DNA from: CBDHDN01 sp965261585 | GTDB taxonomy: Bacteria > Pseudomonadota > Alphaproteobacteria > UBA6615 | Reading direction: 5' to 3' | Length of the DNA: 64,000 nt | NCBI GenBank assembly: GCA_965261585.1 | Contig: CBDHDN010000024.1 | Span: forward strand, 14,899 to 78,898 | Shown here: one piece after another, positions 26,193 through 34,802 of the stretch | Position numbering within the stretch: the stretch's first letter is position 1 | Layout of the letters: every line of letters starts with the position of its first letter | The notes under the pieces: generated by a model | What the model was told of the DNA's origin: nothing | Databases searched by the model: none | What the model saw: only the letters and a program-made list of their open reading frames with translations | Position numbers and translations under genes: made by a program

Positions 26193-27533
26193 ATGGCATC
26201 GACCGCCGAGCAATTTGTATCGAGCCTGAATTTCGGCGCCTTTGCCAAGGCGACCGAGCTGAAGAAGCGCCTCTGGTTCACGCTGGGCGCGCTCATCATC
26301 TATCGCCTGGGCACGTTCATCCCGATCCCAGGCATCGATCCCGTCGTTGTCAGCGATATCTTCGAGCAGAACGCCGGCGGCATTCTGGGCGTGTTCGACG
26401 CCTTCGCCGGCGGCGCCCTCAGCCGCATGAGCATCTTCGCGCTGAACGTCATTCCGTACATCTCGGCGGCCATCATCATGCAGCTGATGACGGCGATCTC
26501 GCCGCGCATGGAGGCGCTGAAGAAGGAAGGCGAGTCCGGGCGCAAGAAGATCAACCAATACACCCGCTACGGCACGGTGCTGCTGGCGGCGGTTCAGGGC
26601 TATGGCCTCGCGGTTGGGCTCGAGGGCATCGTCAGCTCGCAAGGCCCGGCGGTGGCCAACCCCGGCATGTTCTTCCGCGTCGCCACGGTGATCACGATCG
26701 TCGGCGGCACGATCTTCCTGATGTGGCTGGGTGAGCAGATTACGGCGCGCGGCGTCGGCAACGGCATTTCGCTGATCATCTTCTCCGGCATCGTCGCCGG
26801 CTTCCCGACCGCGGTGGCGGCAACACTGGAACTCGGGCGCACCGGTGCGCTGTCGGCGCTGTTCATCCTCTTCCTGGCGGTCGGCGCCACTGCGGTGATC
26901 AGCTTCATCGTCTTCGTCGAGCGCGCCCAGCGACGAATCATCGTCCAATATCCAAAACGGCAGGTCGGTGCCCGCATGTTCGGCGGCGAGTCGAGCCACC
27001 TGCCGCTGAAGTTGAACACCGCCGGCGTCATCCCGGTGATCTTCGCGACGTCGCTGCTGCTGACGCCGGTCACCGTGGCCGGCTTCTCCGGCGGCGGCGG
27101 CGGCATCCTCAACATTATCACCGCCTATCTCGGACGCGGCCAACCGCTGTTCCTGCTCCTCTTTGCCATCCTGATCGCGTTTTTCGCCTTCTTCTACACG
27201 GCGATCGTGTTCAATCCCGAGGAGACGGCCGAGAACCTGAAAAAGTACGGCGGCTTCATTCCCGGCATCCGTCCCGGTCGGAATACGGCCGAATATCTGG
27301 ACTATGTGCTGTCGCGGCTGACCGTTGTCGGCGCCTCCTATCTGGTCCTGGTGGCACTGTTGCCGGAGTTCCTGATATCCCGGTTCAGCGTGCCGTTCTT
27401 CTTCGGCGGGACGAGTCTGCTCATCGTCGTCTCCGTGACCATGGATACGGTGGCGCAGATCCAGTCCCACCTCTTGGCCCATCAATATGAAGGGCTGATC
27501 CGCAAGTCCAAGCTCAAGGGGCGGCGCGGTTGA
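26193..27533 (+). CDS. secY: Protein translocase subunit SecY
   Basis: SecY is the inner-membrane channel of the Sec system. The 446-residue protein has about ten predicted transmembrane segments and the family motifs LGIMPYISAAII-like (here ALNVIPYISAAIIMQLM) and GIRPGRNTAEYL. The lateral-gate and plug regions look complete. It ends by overlapping the adk start codon by two bases. Confidence 0.98.
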   Translation: MASTAEQFVSSLNFGAFAKATELKKRLWFTLGALIIYRLGTFIPIPGIDPVVVSDIFEQNAGGILGVFDAFAGGALSRMSIFALNVIPYISAAIIMQLMTAISPRMEALKKEGESGRKKINQYTRYGTVLLAAVQGYGLAVGLEGIVSSQGPAVANPGMFFRVATVITIVGGTIFLMWLGEQITARGVGNGISLIIFSGIVAGFPTAVAATLELGRTGALSALFILFLAVGATAVISFIVFVERAQRRIIVQYPKRQVGARMFGGESSHLPLKLNTAGVIPVIFATSLLLTPVTVAGFSGGGGGILNIITAYLGRGQPLFLLLFAILIAFFAFFYTAIVFNPEETAENLKKYGGFIPGIRPGRNTAEYLDYVLSRLTVVGASYLVLVALLPEFLISRFSVPFFFGGTSLLIVVSVTMDTVAQIQSHLLAHQYEGLIRKSKLKGRRG

Positions 27534-28180
27534 ACGTCATTCTGCTGGGCCCGCCGGGCGCGGGCAAGGGAACTCAGGCGCAGCGCCTCGAACGCAAATA
27601 TGGCCTGGTTCAGCTGTCGACGGGCGACATGCTGCGCGCCGCCGTAGCCTCCGGAAGCGCGCTCGGCGCCCAGGCCAAGGCGGTCATGGATGCGGGTCAG
27701 CTGATGCCCGATGAGATCATGGTCCAAATCATTGCCGAGCGTATCGGCGCGCCGGACTGTGCCAACGGGTTCATTCTCGACGGCTTCCCGCGCACGGTTC
27801 TTCAGGCCGAGGCGCTGGATGAAATGTTGGACAGCAAGGGGCTCAAGCTTGACGCGGTGGTGCGCTTCGACGTCGACGAAGCCGTGCTGGTGGACCGCAT
27901 TTCCGGGCGCTTCACCTGTGCCAAGTGTGGTGCGGGCTACCATGATAGGTTCCAGCAGCCGGCCGTGGCCGGCGTCTGCGATATCTGCGGCGGGGCCGAA
28001 TTCAAGCGCCGCTCCGACGACAACGCGGCCACCGTCCGGACGCGGCTCGACGCATACAACGCACAGACGGCGACGATCCTGCCGTATTACGGGGCGACGG
28101 GCCTGCTGAAGGGCGTCGACGGCATGGCCGACATCGACGCGGTGACAAGACAATTGGAAGGGGTCTTGGGTACGGGCTAA
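27530..28180 (+). CDS. adk: Adenylate kinase, zinc-LID type
   Basis: Adenylate kinase interconverts ATP + AMP and 2 ADP. The 216-residue protein starts MNVILLGPPGAGKGTQ at a TTG that overlaps the secY stop. The P-loop is at residues 7-15. The LID region carries two CxxC pairs (CAKCG and CDICG, about residues 130-155), so it likely binds a structural zinc. The coupling to secY is a common arrangement in bacteria. Confidence 0.97.
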   Translation: MNVILLGPPGAGKGTQAQRLERKYGLVQLSTGDMLRAAVASGSALGAQAKAVMDAGQLMPDEIMVQIIAERIGAPDCANGFILDGFPRTVLQAEALDEMLDSKGLKLDAVVRFDVDEAVLVDRISGRFTCAKCGAGYHDRFQQPAVAGVCDICGGAEFKRRSDDNAATVRTRLDAYNAQTATILPYYGATGLLKGVDGMADIDAVTRQLEGVLGTG

Positions 28181-28184
28181 GCTG

Positions 28185-28212
28185 TTGACGGCACGGTAAC
28201 AAATCTTATAAT
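28185..28212 (+). promoter_or_regulatory. Near-consensus promoter for rpsM-rpsK-rpoA-rplQ
   Basis: TTGACG at 28185-28190 and a perfect TATAAT at 28207-28212 are separated by 16 bases. They lie in the 100-base adk-rpsM gap, about 70 bases upstream of rpsM, right after the adk stop codon. It would give the alpha operon its own start. Confidence 0.75.
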
Positions 28213-28280
28213 CGCGCCGCCCGCGACAGCATCTGAAAAACTTGCCCTTGTCCGGCCCCGCGAACATGAGGAGAGCAGGC

Positions 28281-28652
28281 GTGGCGCGTATTACTGGTGT
28301 TAACATCCCGACGCAGAAGCCGGTCGGCATTGCCCTGACGTACATCCACGGCATTGGCCGGACCAAGGCGCGTGAGATCTGCGGCAAATGCGCCGTGCCG
28401 GCCGAGCGCCGCGTGCACGAGATGACCGAGGACGAGGTCATGCGGGTGCGCGAGATCATCGATCGCGACTATCGCGTCGAGGGCGACCTGCGCCGCGAGG
28501 TGGCGATGAACATCAAGCGTCTGATGGACCTCGGCTGCTACCGCGGCCTGCGCCATCGCAAGGGGCTGCCGGTGCGCGGCCAGCGCACGCACACCAATGC
28601 GCGCAGCCGTAAAGGCCGGGCGCGCCCGATCGCGGCCAAGAAGAAGACTTGA
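28281..28652 (+). CDS. rpsM: 30S ribosomal protein S13
   Basis: S13 lies in the 30S head and bridges to the 50S subunit. The 123-residue protein begins MARITGVNIPTQKPV at GTG 28281, preceded by the strong ribosome site GAGGAGAG. The C-terminus GLPVRGQRTHTNARSRKGRARP is canonical. It opens the alpha operon. Confidence 0.97.
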   Translation: MARITGVNIPTQKPVGIALTYIHGIGRTKAREICGKCAVPAERRVHEMTEDEVMRVREIIDRDYRVEGDLRREVAMNIKRLMDLGCYRGLRHRKGLPVRGQRTHTNARSRKGRARPIAAKKKT

Positions 28653-28677
28653 GCGGCGAGCAACCGACGGAAGAGAT

Positions 28678-29070
28678 ATGGCCAAACCTGCAACAGGACG
28701 CGTGCGCCGCCGTGAGCGCAAAAACATTACCTCCGGCGTGGCACATGTGAGTGCGACGTTCAACAACACGATGGTCACGATCACCGACGCTCAGGGCAAC
28801 GCGATCGCCTGGGCCAGCGCCGGTGGCCAGGGCTTCAAGGGTTCGCGCAAGTCGACACCATATGCCGCGCAGATGGCGGCTGAGAGCGCCGGCCGCAAGG
28901 CGCAGGAGCACGGCATGAAGACCCTGACGGTCGAGGTGAAGGGTCCTGGCTCGGGCCGGGAATCGGCATTGCGCGCGCTGCAGACCGTCGGTTTCGAGAT
29001 CACCCAGATCCGCGACGTCACGCCTATACCACACAACGGTTGCCGGCCGGCGAAACGGCGCCGCGTATAG
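28678..29070 (+). CDS. rpsK: 30S ribosomal protein S11
   Basis: S11 forms the 30S platform. The 130-residue protein starts MAKPATGRVRRRERKN at ATG 28678 and ends IRDVTPIPHNGCRPAKRRRV, the family signature. The frame is open further upstream without similarity. rpoA follows after a 148-base GC-rich spacer. Confidence 0.97.
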   Translation: MAKPATGRVRRRERKNITSGVAHVSATFNNTMVTITDAQGNAIAWASAGGQGFKGSRKSTPYAAQMAAESAGRKAQEHGMKTLTVEVKGPGSGRESALRALQTVGFEITQIRDVTPIPHNGCRPAKRRRV

Positions 29071-29218
29071 CGGAGCGGCCCGCGGGCGGGCGCCGGTAAC
29101 GGCACCCCGTCGTGCCCGCCGGGACCCGACCGCCGCCGGCGCGGCCGCCTGTTTCGATGGCGCCGCACCATGATTGACACGGGCGGGGGACCCACCCCGG
29201 CCTACCTGAGGTGGACAG

Positions 29219-30238
29219 ATGCTACGGAAAAATTGGACCGATCTGATCAAGCCGACGAAGCTCGACATCACGTCCGGGACGAACCCGGCGCGTGAGGCCA
29301 CGGTCGTCGCCGAGCCGTTGGAGCGTGGTTTCGGCCTCACCCTGGGCAATGCCATTCGGCGCGTGCTGCTGTCGTCGCTGCAGGGTGCGGCAGTGACATC
29401 CGTGCAGATCGAGGGCGTGCTGCACGAGTTCTCGTCGATGCCCGGCGTGCGTGAGGACGTCACCGACATCATCTTGAATATCAAATCGATGGGTCTGCGC
29501 ATGCACAGCGACGGGCCGAAGCGCATGACGCTGACCGCGGTCGGGCCCGGCGAGGTGACGGCCGGCCAGATCGACACCGGTCACGACATCGAGGTCATGG
29601 ACAGCGATCACGTGCTGATGACGCTCGATCAGGGCGCCCGGGTGGTCGTGGAGATGACGGTCGAGTCCGGCAAGGGTTACGTCGCCGCGACGCAGAACCG
29701 GGCCGAGGATGCGCCGATCGGACTGATCCCGGTCGACGCGTTGTTCTCACCCGTCAAGAAGGTCTCCTACCAGATCGGCAATGCGCGGGTCGGCGAGCGC
29801 ACGGACCTCGACAAGCTGACCATCCAGATCGAGACCAACGGCGCGGTGGCGGCGGAGGACACGGTCGCGCTTGCCGCGCGCATCCTGCAGGACCAGCTGC
29901 AGTTGTTCATCAACTTCGAGGAGCCGACGTCCGCGCAGCCGGTCGAGCGCGCCGACGACGAGCTGGAGTTCAACCGCAACCTGTTGCGCAAGGTCGACGA
30001 GCTCGAACTGTCGGTCCGGTCCGCCAACTGCCTCAAGAACGACAACATCATCTACATCGGCGATCTCGTGCAGAAGACCGAGGCGGAGATGCTGCGGACG
30101 CCGAACTTCGGCCGCAAGTCGCTCAACGAGATCAAGGAGGTGCTGGCGCAGATGAGCCTGCATCTGGGCATGGAGATCGCGAGCTGGCCGCCTGAGAATA
30201 TCGAGGACCTGGCCAAGAAGCTGGAAGAGCCCTACTAG
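29219..30238 (+). CDS. rpoA: DNA-directed RNA polymerase subunit alpha
   Basis: The alpha subunit assembles RNA polymerase and contacts upstream promoter DNA and activators. The 339-residue protein has the N-terminal dimerisation domain (RGFGLTLGNAIRRVLLSS-like segment at about residues 38-55). The C-terminal domain has LKNDNIIYIGDLVQKTEAEML and LNEIKEVLAQMSL (about residues 270-310). A GAGGTGGAC site precedes the ATG. Confidence 0.98.
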   Translation: MLRKNWTDLIKPTKLDITSGTNPAREATVVAEPLERGFGLTLGNAIRRVLLSSLQGAAVTSVQIEGVLHEFSSMPGVREDVTDIILNIKSMGLRMHSDGPKRMTLTAVGPGEVTAGQIDTGHDIEVMDSDHVLMTLDQGARVVVEMTVESGKGYVAATQNRAEDAPIGLIPVDALFSPVKKVSYQIGNARVGERTDLDKLTIQIETNGAVAAEDTVALAARILQDQLQLFINFEEPTSAQPVERADDELEFNRNLLRKVDELELSVRSANCLKNDNIIYIGDLVQKTEAEMLRTPNFGRKSLNEIKEVLAQMSLHLGMEIASWPPENIEDLAKKLEEPY

Positions 30239-30263
30239 ATCGGGCCGACGAGAGGACAGACCG

Positions 30264-30695
30264 ATGCGCCACCGGACGAGCGGCCGCAAGCTGAACCGCA
30301 CGAGCACCCATCGCAAGGCGATGTTTGCCAACATGGCGACGTCGCTGATCAAGCACGAACAGATCAAGACGACCCTGCCCAAGGCGAAGGAGCTGAAGCG
30401 CATTGCCGACAAGCTCGTGACCCTCGGCAAGCGCGGTGATCTGCACGCCAGGCGCCAGGCCCTGGCGGCCATTGGCGACAGGACACAGGTGCAGAAGCTG
30501 TTCGGTGAGCTGGCGGAGCGCTACCGCGAACGCTCCGGTGGCTACACCCGGGTGCTGCGGGCCGGCTTCCGCTACGGCGATTCGGCGCCGATGGCGGTGA
30601 TCGAGCTGGTCGACCGCAACACCGACGCCAAAGGCCAGGACAGCGGCCCGGTGCAGGGCGGCGATGGCGAGCTAGGGGCGGCCGAAGCGGCGTAG
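30264..30695 (+). CDS. rplQ: 50S ribosomal protein L17
   Basis: L17 is the last gene of the alpha operon. The 143-residue protein starts MRHRTSGRKLNRTSTHRKAMFANM and has the C-terminal signature RYGDSAPMAVIELVDRN; a short Gly/Asp-rich tail follows. The apparent operon terminator is now about 1.2 kb downstream because an insertion sequence landed in between. Confidence 0.97.
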   Translation: MRHRTSGRKLNRTSTHRKAMFANMATSLIKHEQIKTTLPKAKELKRIADKLVTLGKRGDLHARRQALAAIGDRTQVQKLFGELAERYRERSGGYTRVLRAGFRYGDSAPMAVIELVDRNTDAKGQDSGPVQGGDGELGAAEAA

Positions 30696-30768
30696 GGCCC
30701 ACGATCGTAGAAGCGTGCGACGGGCCCCACCCTATGAGGGCCGGGTGCTCGGTGACTCAGCCAACGCT

Positions 30769-30800
30769 CCCTCCCCCAAAGGGCCCCCAAGGGGGGAGGG
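30769..30800 (+). repeat. Long C/G-run hairpin downstream of rplQ
   Basis: CCCTCCCCC (30769-30777) pairs with GGGGGAGGG (30792-30800). No T-tract follows; the next bases are TCGGGGTGGGG. Sequences of this look recur in intergenic DNA of high-GC alphaproteobacteria, so it may be a dispersed repeat rather than the operon terminator. Confidence 0.45.
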
Positions 30801-30822
30801 TCGGGGTGGGGTGAAAAACCAA

Positions 30823-31851
30823 GGCTCAATTCGCGAATCGTAGGCGCGATGGTAGAATTGTCCCTGATTCGCGCGGGAGGTCGGGAAGATGGATCACGAG
30901 CGGTTTCGGGAGTGGTTCTCGCATGTTGATGAGTTGACGACGGCGCAGTGCAAGGAGGTCGCGGCGGTGCTGTCGGACCCGCCGGTGGGCGCAGCCTCGC
31001 TGGCGGCGATCGAGCTGGGCGTGGATGATGAGCGGCGCTGTCCGCATTGCGCCAGCGCCGGGGCGGTGTCGCGCGGCAAGGCACGCGGTCTTCGCCGCTA
31101 TCGGTGCAAGGCCTGCGGGAAGACATTCGGCGCACTCACGGGCACGGCGCTGTCGGGCCTGCACCATAAGGAGCGCTGGCTGGCCTTCGGCGCCTCGCTT
31201 GGCGCAGGCGAGACGATCCGAGAGGCTGCCGAGCGCTGCGGGATTGCGCCGAGCACGGCGCATCGCTGGCGTCACCGCTTCCTGGCGGCGGTGCGCCAAG
31301 CGCCGGACCGGCTTGCCGGGATCGTCGAGGCGGACGAGACCTTCGTTCTCGAGAGCCGGAAGGGGGAGCGGAAGCTGGATCGCAAGCCGCGCCGGCGCGG
31401 CGGCAAGGCCCGCAAACGCGGCCTCTCGCGCGAGCAGGTGCCGATCCTGGTTGCCGCCGATCGCGCCGGCGCGACCCTCAGCCACACCTTGCCCGCCCTC
31501 AACGCAAAGAGCGTGAAGGAGGCGCTGGAGCCGGTCGTCGCCCGCGATGCCTTGCTCGTCTCCGACGCCAACCGCTGCTATCCGCCTGTCGCAGCGGCGC
31601 TGGGCATCCCTCACGAGAGCATCAACGGCGCCGCCGGCGAGCGGGTTCGCGGCGCCCTGCACATCCAGACGGTCAACAGCCGCCACAGCCAGATCAAGGG
31701 CTTCCTGCGGGGCTTCCGCGGCATCGCCACCAAGTACCTCGACAGCTATCTCAGGTGGTTCCATCTCATCGAACTCGGCGATCAGCCATCGCCCAGAGCG
31801 TGTCTCGAGGCGGCGATGGCCAGACCATGCCTACGTTTGGCTAATTGAGCC
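30823..31851 (+). mobile_element. Complete IS1595-type insertion sequence, 1029 bp
   Basis: The ends are imperfect inverted repeats: both begin GGCTCAATT, and after a short mismatched stretch both share CGTAGGC (left 30823 onward; right reading inward from 31851). A perfect 8-bp direct repeat, AAAACCAA, flanks the element (30815-30822 and 31852-31859), which is the target duplication length of this family. The single transposase gene stops inside the right inverted repeat. The undamaged ends and duplication indicate a fairly recent insertion, between rplQ and the terminator at 31885-31917. Confidence 0.93.
30889..31848 (+). CDS. IS1595-family transposase
   Basis: The 319-residue protein has the layout of IS1595 transposases. 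An N-terminal zinc-binding region shows CPHCASAG...CKACGKTFG (about residues 50-81), followed by a helix-turn-helix-like stretch GIAPSTAHRWRHRF. The DDE-type catalytic core shows VEADETF (about 146-152), LLVSDANRCY (about 221-230) and a late HIQTVNSRHSQIKGFLRGF region with the N/H/K positions of this family. The frame is uninterrupted, so the enzyme may be active. It shares little sequence with the second transposase at 58416-59345. Confidence 0.92.
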   Translation: MDHERFREWFSHVDELTTAQCKEVAAVLSDPPVGAASLAAIELGVDDERRCPHCASAGAVSRGKARGLRRYRCKACGKTFGALTGTALSGLHHKERWLAFGASLGAGETIREAAERCGIAPSTAHRWRHRFLAAVRQAPDRLAGIVEADETFVLESRKGERKLDRKPRRRGGKARKRGLSREQVPILVAADRAGATLSHTLPALNAKSVKEALEPVVARDALLVSDANRCYPPVAAALGIPHESINGAAGERVRGALHIQTVNSRHSQIKGFLRGFRGIATKYLDSYLRWFHLIELGDQPSPRACLEAAMARPCLRLAN

Positions 31852-31884
31852 AAAACCAAACTACCGGCGCCCACAAGCCGAAAC

Positions 31885-31917
31885 GGGCCGTCCACCGTAG
31901 ACGGCCCTTGTTTTTTT
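31885..31917 (+). terminator. Intrinsic terminator, probably of the rpsM-rplQ operon
   Basis: GGGCCGTC (31885-31892) and GACGGCCC (31900-31907) form a perfect eight-base-pair stem with a seven-base loop, followed by TTGTTTTTTT. Removing the insertion sequence and one copy of its target duplication would put it roughly 160 bases after rplQ, so it most likely ended the ribosomal operon before the insertion. Confidence 0.85.
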
Positions 31918-31933
31918 GCTGCCCCGGCTAAGA

Positions 31934-33361
31934 ATGAAGGGCATGCGGCGCACGAACACACCACGCGTCTTGGCCGTGCTCGTCCTGCTCGTGGCAACCA
32001 TGCCCGCGGCCGCGCAGGACCGCGTCGTGCCCGACAGCCAGGCACAGATCACGCTGTCCTTCGCGCCCCTGGTCAACCAGGCGGCGCCGGCTGTCGTCAA
32101 CATCTTCGCCTCGCGGACGGTGCACGAGCGCCGGCGCATATCGCCGCTGTTCGACGATCCGTTTTTCCGGCGCTTCTTCGGCGACGATCTGCCGTTCGGC
32201 GCGCCGCGGCCGCGGGTGCAGAACGCCCTTGGCTCGGGCGTCATCGTCGAGCCCGACGGCCTCGTCGTCACGAACTACCACGTGATCGACGGCGCCGACG
32301 ACATCAAGGTCGTCCTGTCGGACCGCCGCGAATATGCGGCCACGATCGTCCGTGACGACGAGGACACTGACCTTGCCATCCTGCAGCTGCAGGACCTGGC
32401 CGAGCCGCTGCCCCATATCGAGCTCGGCGACAGCGATGGGCTCCAGGTCGGCGACCTCGTGCTCGCGATCGGCAATCCGTTCGGCGTCGGCCAGACCGTC
32501 ACCAGCGGCATCGTCTCGGCACTGGCGCGCTCCAGCGTCGGCATCACCGACTTCAACTTCTTCATCCAGACCGATGCGGCCATCAACCCCGGCAACTCCG
32601 GCGGCGCGCTGCTGCGCATGGACGGCCGGCTGGCCGGCATCAACACGGCGATCTTCAGCCGCAGCGGCGGCAGCCAGGGCATCGGCTTCGCCGTGCCGGC
32701 CAACATGGTCCGCACGGTCATCGACAGTGTCGGCGTGGCCGGCCGCCTGCGCCGGCCCTGGCTGGGCGCGTCGGGCCAGGACGTGACGGCCGCGATCGCC
32801 GAGGCGCTGGGCCTGCCACGGCCGACCGGCGTCGTCGTGGCCGAGATCTACGCCGGTGGCCCCGCCGACCGGGCCGGCCTCGAGCCCGGCGACGTCATCG
32901 CGTCGGTTGCCGGCCACGACGTGGCCGACCTCGGCGGCTTGCGCTTCCGGCTCGCCACGGCGCCGCTTGGCGGCAAGATCGCGGTGACGGCCCTGCGCGA
33001 CGGCCGCGCGCGCGCGCTGTCGTTCTCCGTCGAGCTGGCGCCCGAGGTGCCGCCGCGCAATGAAACCCAGCTGCGCGGGCCGCAGCCGCTGGCCGGCGCC
33101 ACCGTGATCAACCTGTCGCCGGCGACTGCCGAGGAGTTCGGCCTCGACCCGTTCGCCGAGGGCGTCGTCGTCGTCGACATCGCGCCGGGCTCGCCGGCGG
33201 CGCGCCTCGGCCTGCGGCCGCTCGACACGATTGTCGCGGTGAACGGCCGCCGGGTGGCGGGCGTCGCGTCGCTGGCCGCCATGGTCGGCGACCGGCGCGA
33301 CCGCTGGCAGGTCTCGATCCGCCGCGACGGGCGCGTCCTGTCGGTCACGGTCGCCGGGTGA
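31934..33361 (+). CDS. degP: Do/DegP-type periplasmic serine protease
   Basis: HtrA/Do proteases degrade or refold damaged periplasmic proteins. A cleavable signal peptide (about residues 1-32, ending PAAAQ) is followed by a trypsin-like domain with His in TNYHVIDG (about 115), Asp in DEDTDLAIL (about 145) and Ser in NPGNSGGALL (about 220). Two PDZ domains follow (about residues 280-365 and 385-475). The start is ATG 31934 or ATG 31943; neither has a strong ribosome site. The stop overlaps the GTG start of rarA by three bases. Whether it is DegP or DegQ cannot be decided here. Confidence 0.93.
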   Translation: MKGMRRTNTPRVLAVLVLLVATMPAAAQDRVVPDSQAQITLSFAPLVNQAAPAVVNIFASRTVHERRRISPLFDDPFFRRFFGDDLPFGAPRPRVQNALGSGVIVEPDGLVVTNYHVIDGADDIKVVLSDRREYAATIVRDDEDTDLAILQLQDLAEPLPHIELGDSDGLQVGDLVLAIGNPFGVGQTVTSGIVSALARSSVGITDFNFFIQTDAAINPGNSGGALLRMDGRLAGINTAIFSRSGGSQGIGFAVPANMVRTVIDSVGVAGRLRRPWLGASGQDVTAAIAEALGLPRPTGVVVAEIYAGGPADRAGLEPGDVIASVAGHDVADLGGLRFRLATAPLGGKIAVTALRDGRARALSFSVELAPEVPPRNETQLRGPQPLAGATVINLSPATAEEFGLDPFAEGVVVVDIAPGSPAARLGLRPLDTIVAVNGRRVAGVASLAAMVGDRRDRWQVSIRRDGRVLSVTVAG

Positions 33362-34695
33362 AGACGCCCCGCGCCCAGCCCGGCCTGTTCCAAGGGCAGG
33401 CGCCGCGGCCGCTCGCCGACCGCTTACGTCCGGCCACGCTGGATGAGGTCGTCGGGCAGGACCACCTGCTGGCCGCCGCCGGGCCGATCGGCCGCATGGT
33501 GCGCCAGGGCCGCCTTGCCAGCATGATCCTGTGGGGGCCGCCCGGCAGCGGCAAGACGACGATCGCGCGCCTGCTGGCCGATATGACCGAGCACACCTTC
33601 GTGCCGTTGTCGGCGGTGTTCTCGGGCGTCGCCGATTTGCGCAAGGTGTTCGCCGAGGCGACCGAGCAGCGGGCGGTCGGCCAGGGCACGCTGCTGTTCA
33701 TCGACGAGATCCACCGCTTCAACCGGGCCCAGCAGGACGGGTTCCTGCCCTATGTCGAGGACGGCACAGTGACCCTGGTCGGCGCGACGACGGAGAACCC
33801 GTCGTTCGAAATCATCGCGGCGTTGTTGTCGCGCTGCCAGGTGCTGGTACTGCGGCGCCTCGACGACGCGGCGCTCGAGCACCTGCTGCACCGGGCCGAG
33901 GCTGCCGAGGACCGCACCCTTCCGCTGAGGAAGGATGCCCGCACGGCGCTCAAGGCCATGGCCGACGGCGACGGGCGCTTCCTCCTGAACCTGGTCGAGG
34001 AGTTACTGGCGCTGCCGGAGTCCCAGGGACCCACCGCGGCGCCGCTCGATGCCGCCGGGTTGGCCGAGACCGTGCAGCGCCGTGCGCCGATTTACGACAA
34101 GAGCCAGGAGGGGCACTACAACCTGATCAGCGCGCTGCACAAATCGGTGCGCGGGTCGGACGCCGACGCGTCGCTCTACTGGCTTGCCCGCATGTTCGCC
34201 GGTGGCGAGGACCCGCGCTACATCGCCCGCCGCCTGACCCGCATGGCGGTCGAGGATATTGGCCTCGCCGACCCCCAGGCCCTGGTTCAGGCCGAGGCCG
34301 CGTGGGAGGCGTACGAGCGCCTGGGTTCGCCCGAGGGCGAGCTGGCGCTCGCCCAGTGCGTCATCTATCTGGCCGCCGCGCCGAAGTCGAACGCCGCCTA
34401 CAAGGCGTTCGGCGCGGCGACCAAGGCAGCGCGCGAGACCGGCTCGCTGATGCCGCCGAAGCGCATCCTGAACGCGCCGACGCGGCTGATGAAGACGCTC
34501 GGCTATGGCGCCGGCTATCGCTACGACCACGACACGGACGAGGCGTTTTCCGGCCAGGGCTACTTCCCCGACGGCATGGCGCGGCCGTCCTTCTACGACC
34601 CGCCCGAGCGCGGCTTCGAGCGCGAGATCCGCAAGCGGCTCGACTACTGGGCGAAGCTGCGCGAACGCCGGGCCGAAGGCGGCAGCGACGGTTGA
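33358..34695 (+). CDS. rarA: Replication-associated recombination protein A (MgsA/RarA AAA+ ATPase)
   Basis: RarA is an AAA+ ATPase of the clamp-loader-like family acting at stalled forks. The 445-residue protein has Walker A GPPGSGKTT at about residues 60-68, Walker B LLFIDEIHRF at about 114, and the family C-terminal region with HKSVRGSDADASLYWLARM and IARRLTRMAVEDIGLADP. It starts at a GTG overlapping the stop of the protease gene, so the two are probably co-transcribed, a frequent pairing in alphaproteobacteria. Confidence 0.95.
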   Translation: MKTPRAQPGLFQGQAPRPLADRLRPATLDEVVGQDHLLAAAGPIGRMVRQGRLASMILWGPPGSGKTTIARLLADMTEHTFVPLSAVFSGVADLRKVFAEATEQRAVGQGTLLFIDEIHRFNRAQQDGFLPYVEDGTVTLVGATTENPSFEIIAALLSRCQVLVLRRLDDAALEHLLHRAEAAEDRTLPLRKDARTALKAMADGDGRFLLNLVEELLALPESQGPTAAPLDAAGLAETVQRRAPIYDKSQEGHYNLISALHKSVRGSDADASLYWLARMFAGGEDPRYIARRLTRMAVEDIGLADPQALVQAEAAWEAYERLGSPEGELALAQCVIYLAAAPKSNAAYKAFGAATKAARETGSLMPPKRILNAPTRLMKTLGYGAGYRYDHDTDEAFSGQGYFPDGMARPSFYDPPERGFEREIRKRLDYWAKLRERRAEGGSDG

Positions 34696-34802
34696 GCGCG
34701 CTGTGCGCGCAGCGCTGACGTCCGGGTTCGGTGCGGCTGCACTGGGCGCGTCCTGACGAGCGGGCCGGAGCCGAATGAACTGGAAACGCTCTAGCGGCGC
34801 AA

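Noticed and set aside
30769..30800. C/G-run hairpin as the terminator of the rplQ operon
   Set aside because: It lacks a T-tract, while a full intrinsic terminator lies just beyond the insertion sequence at 31885-31917.
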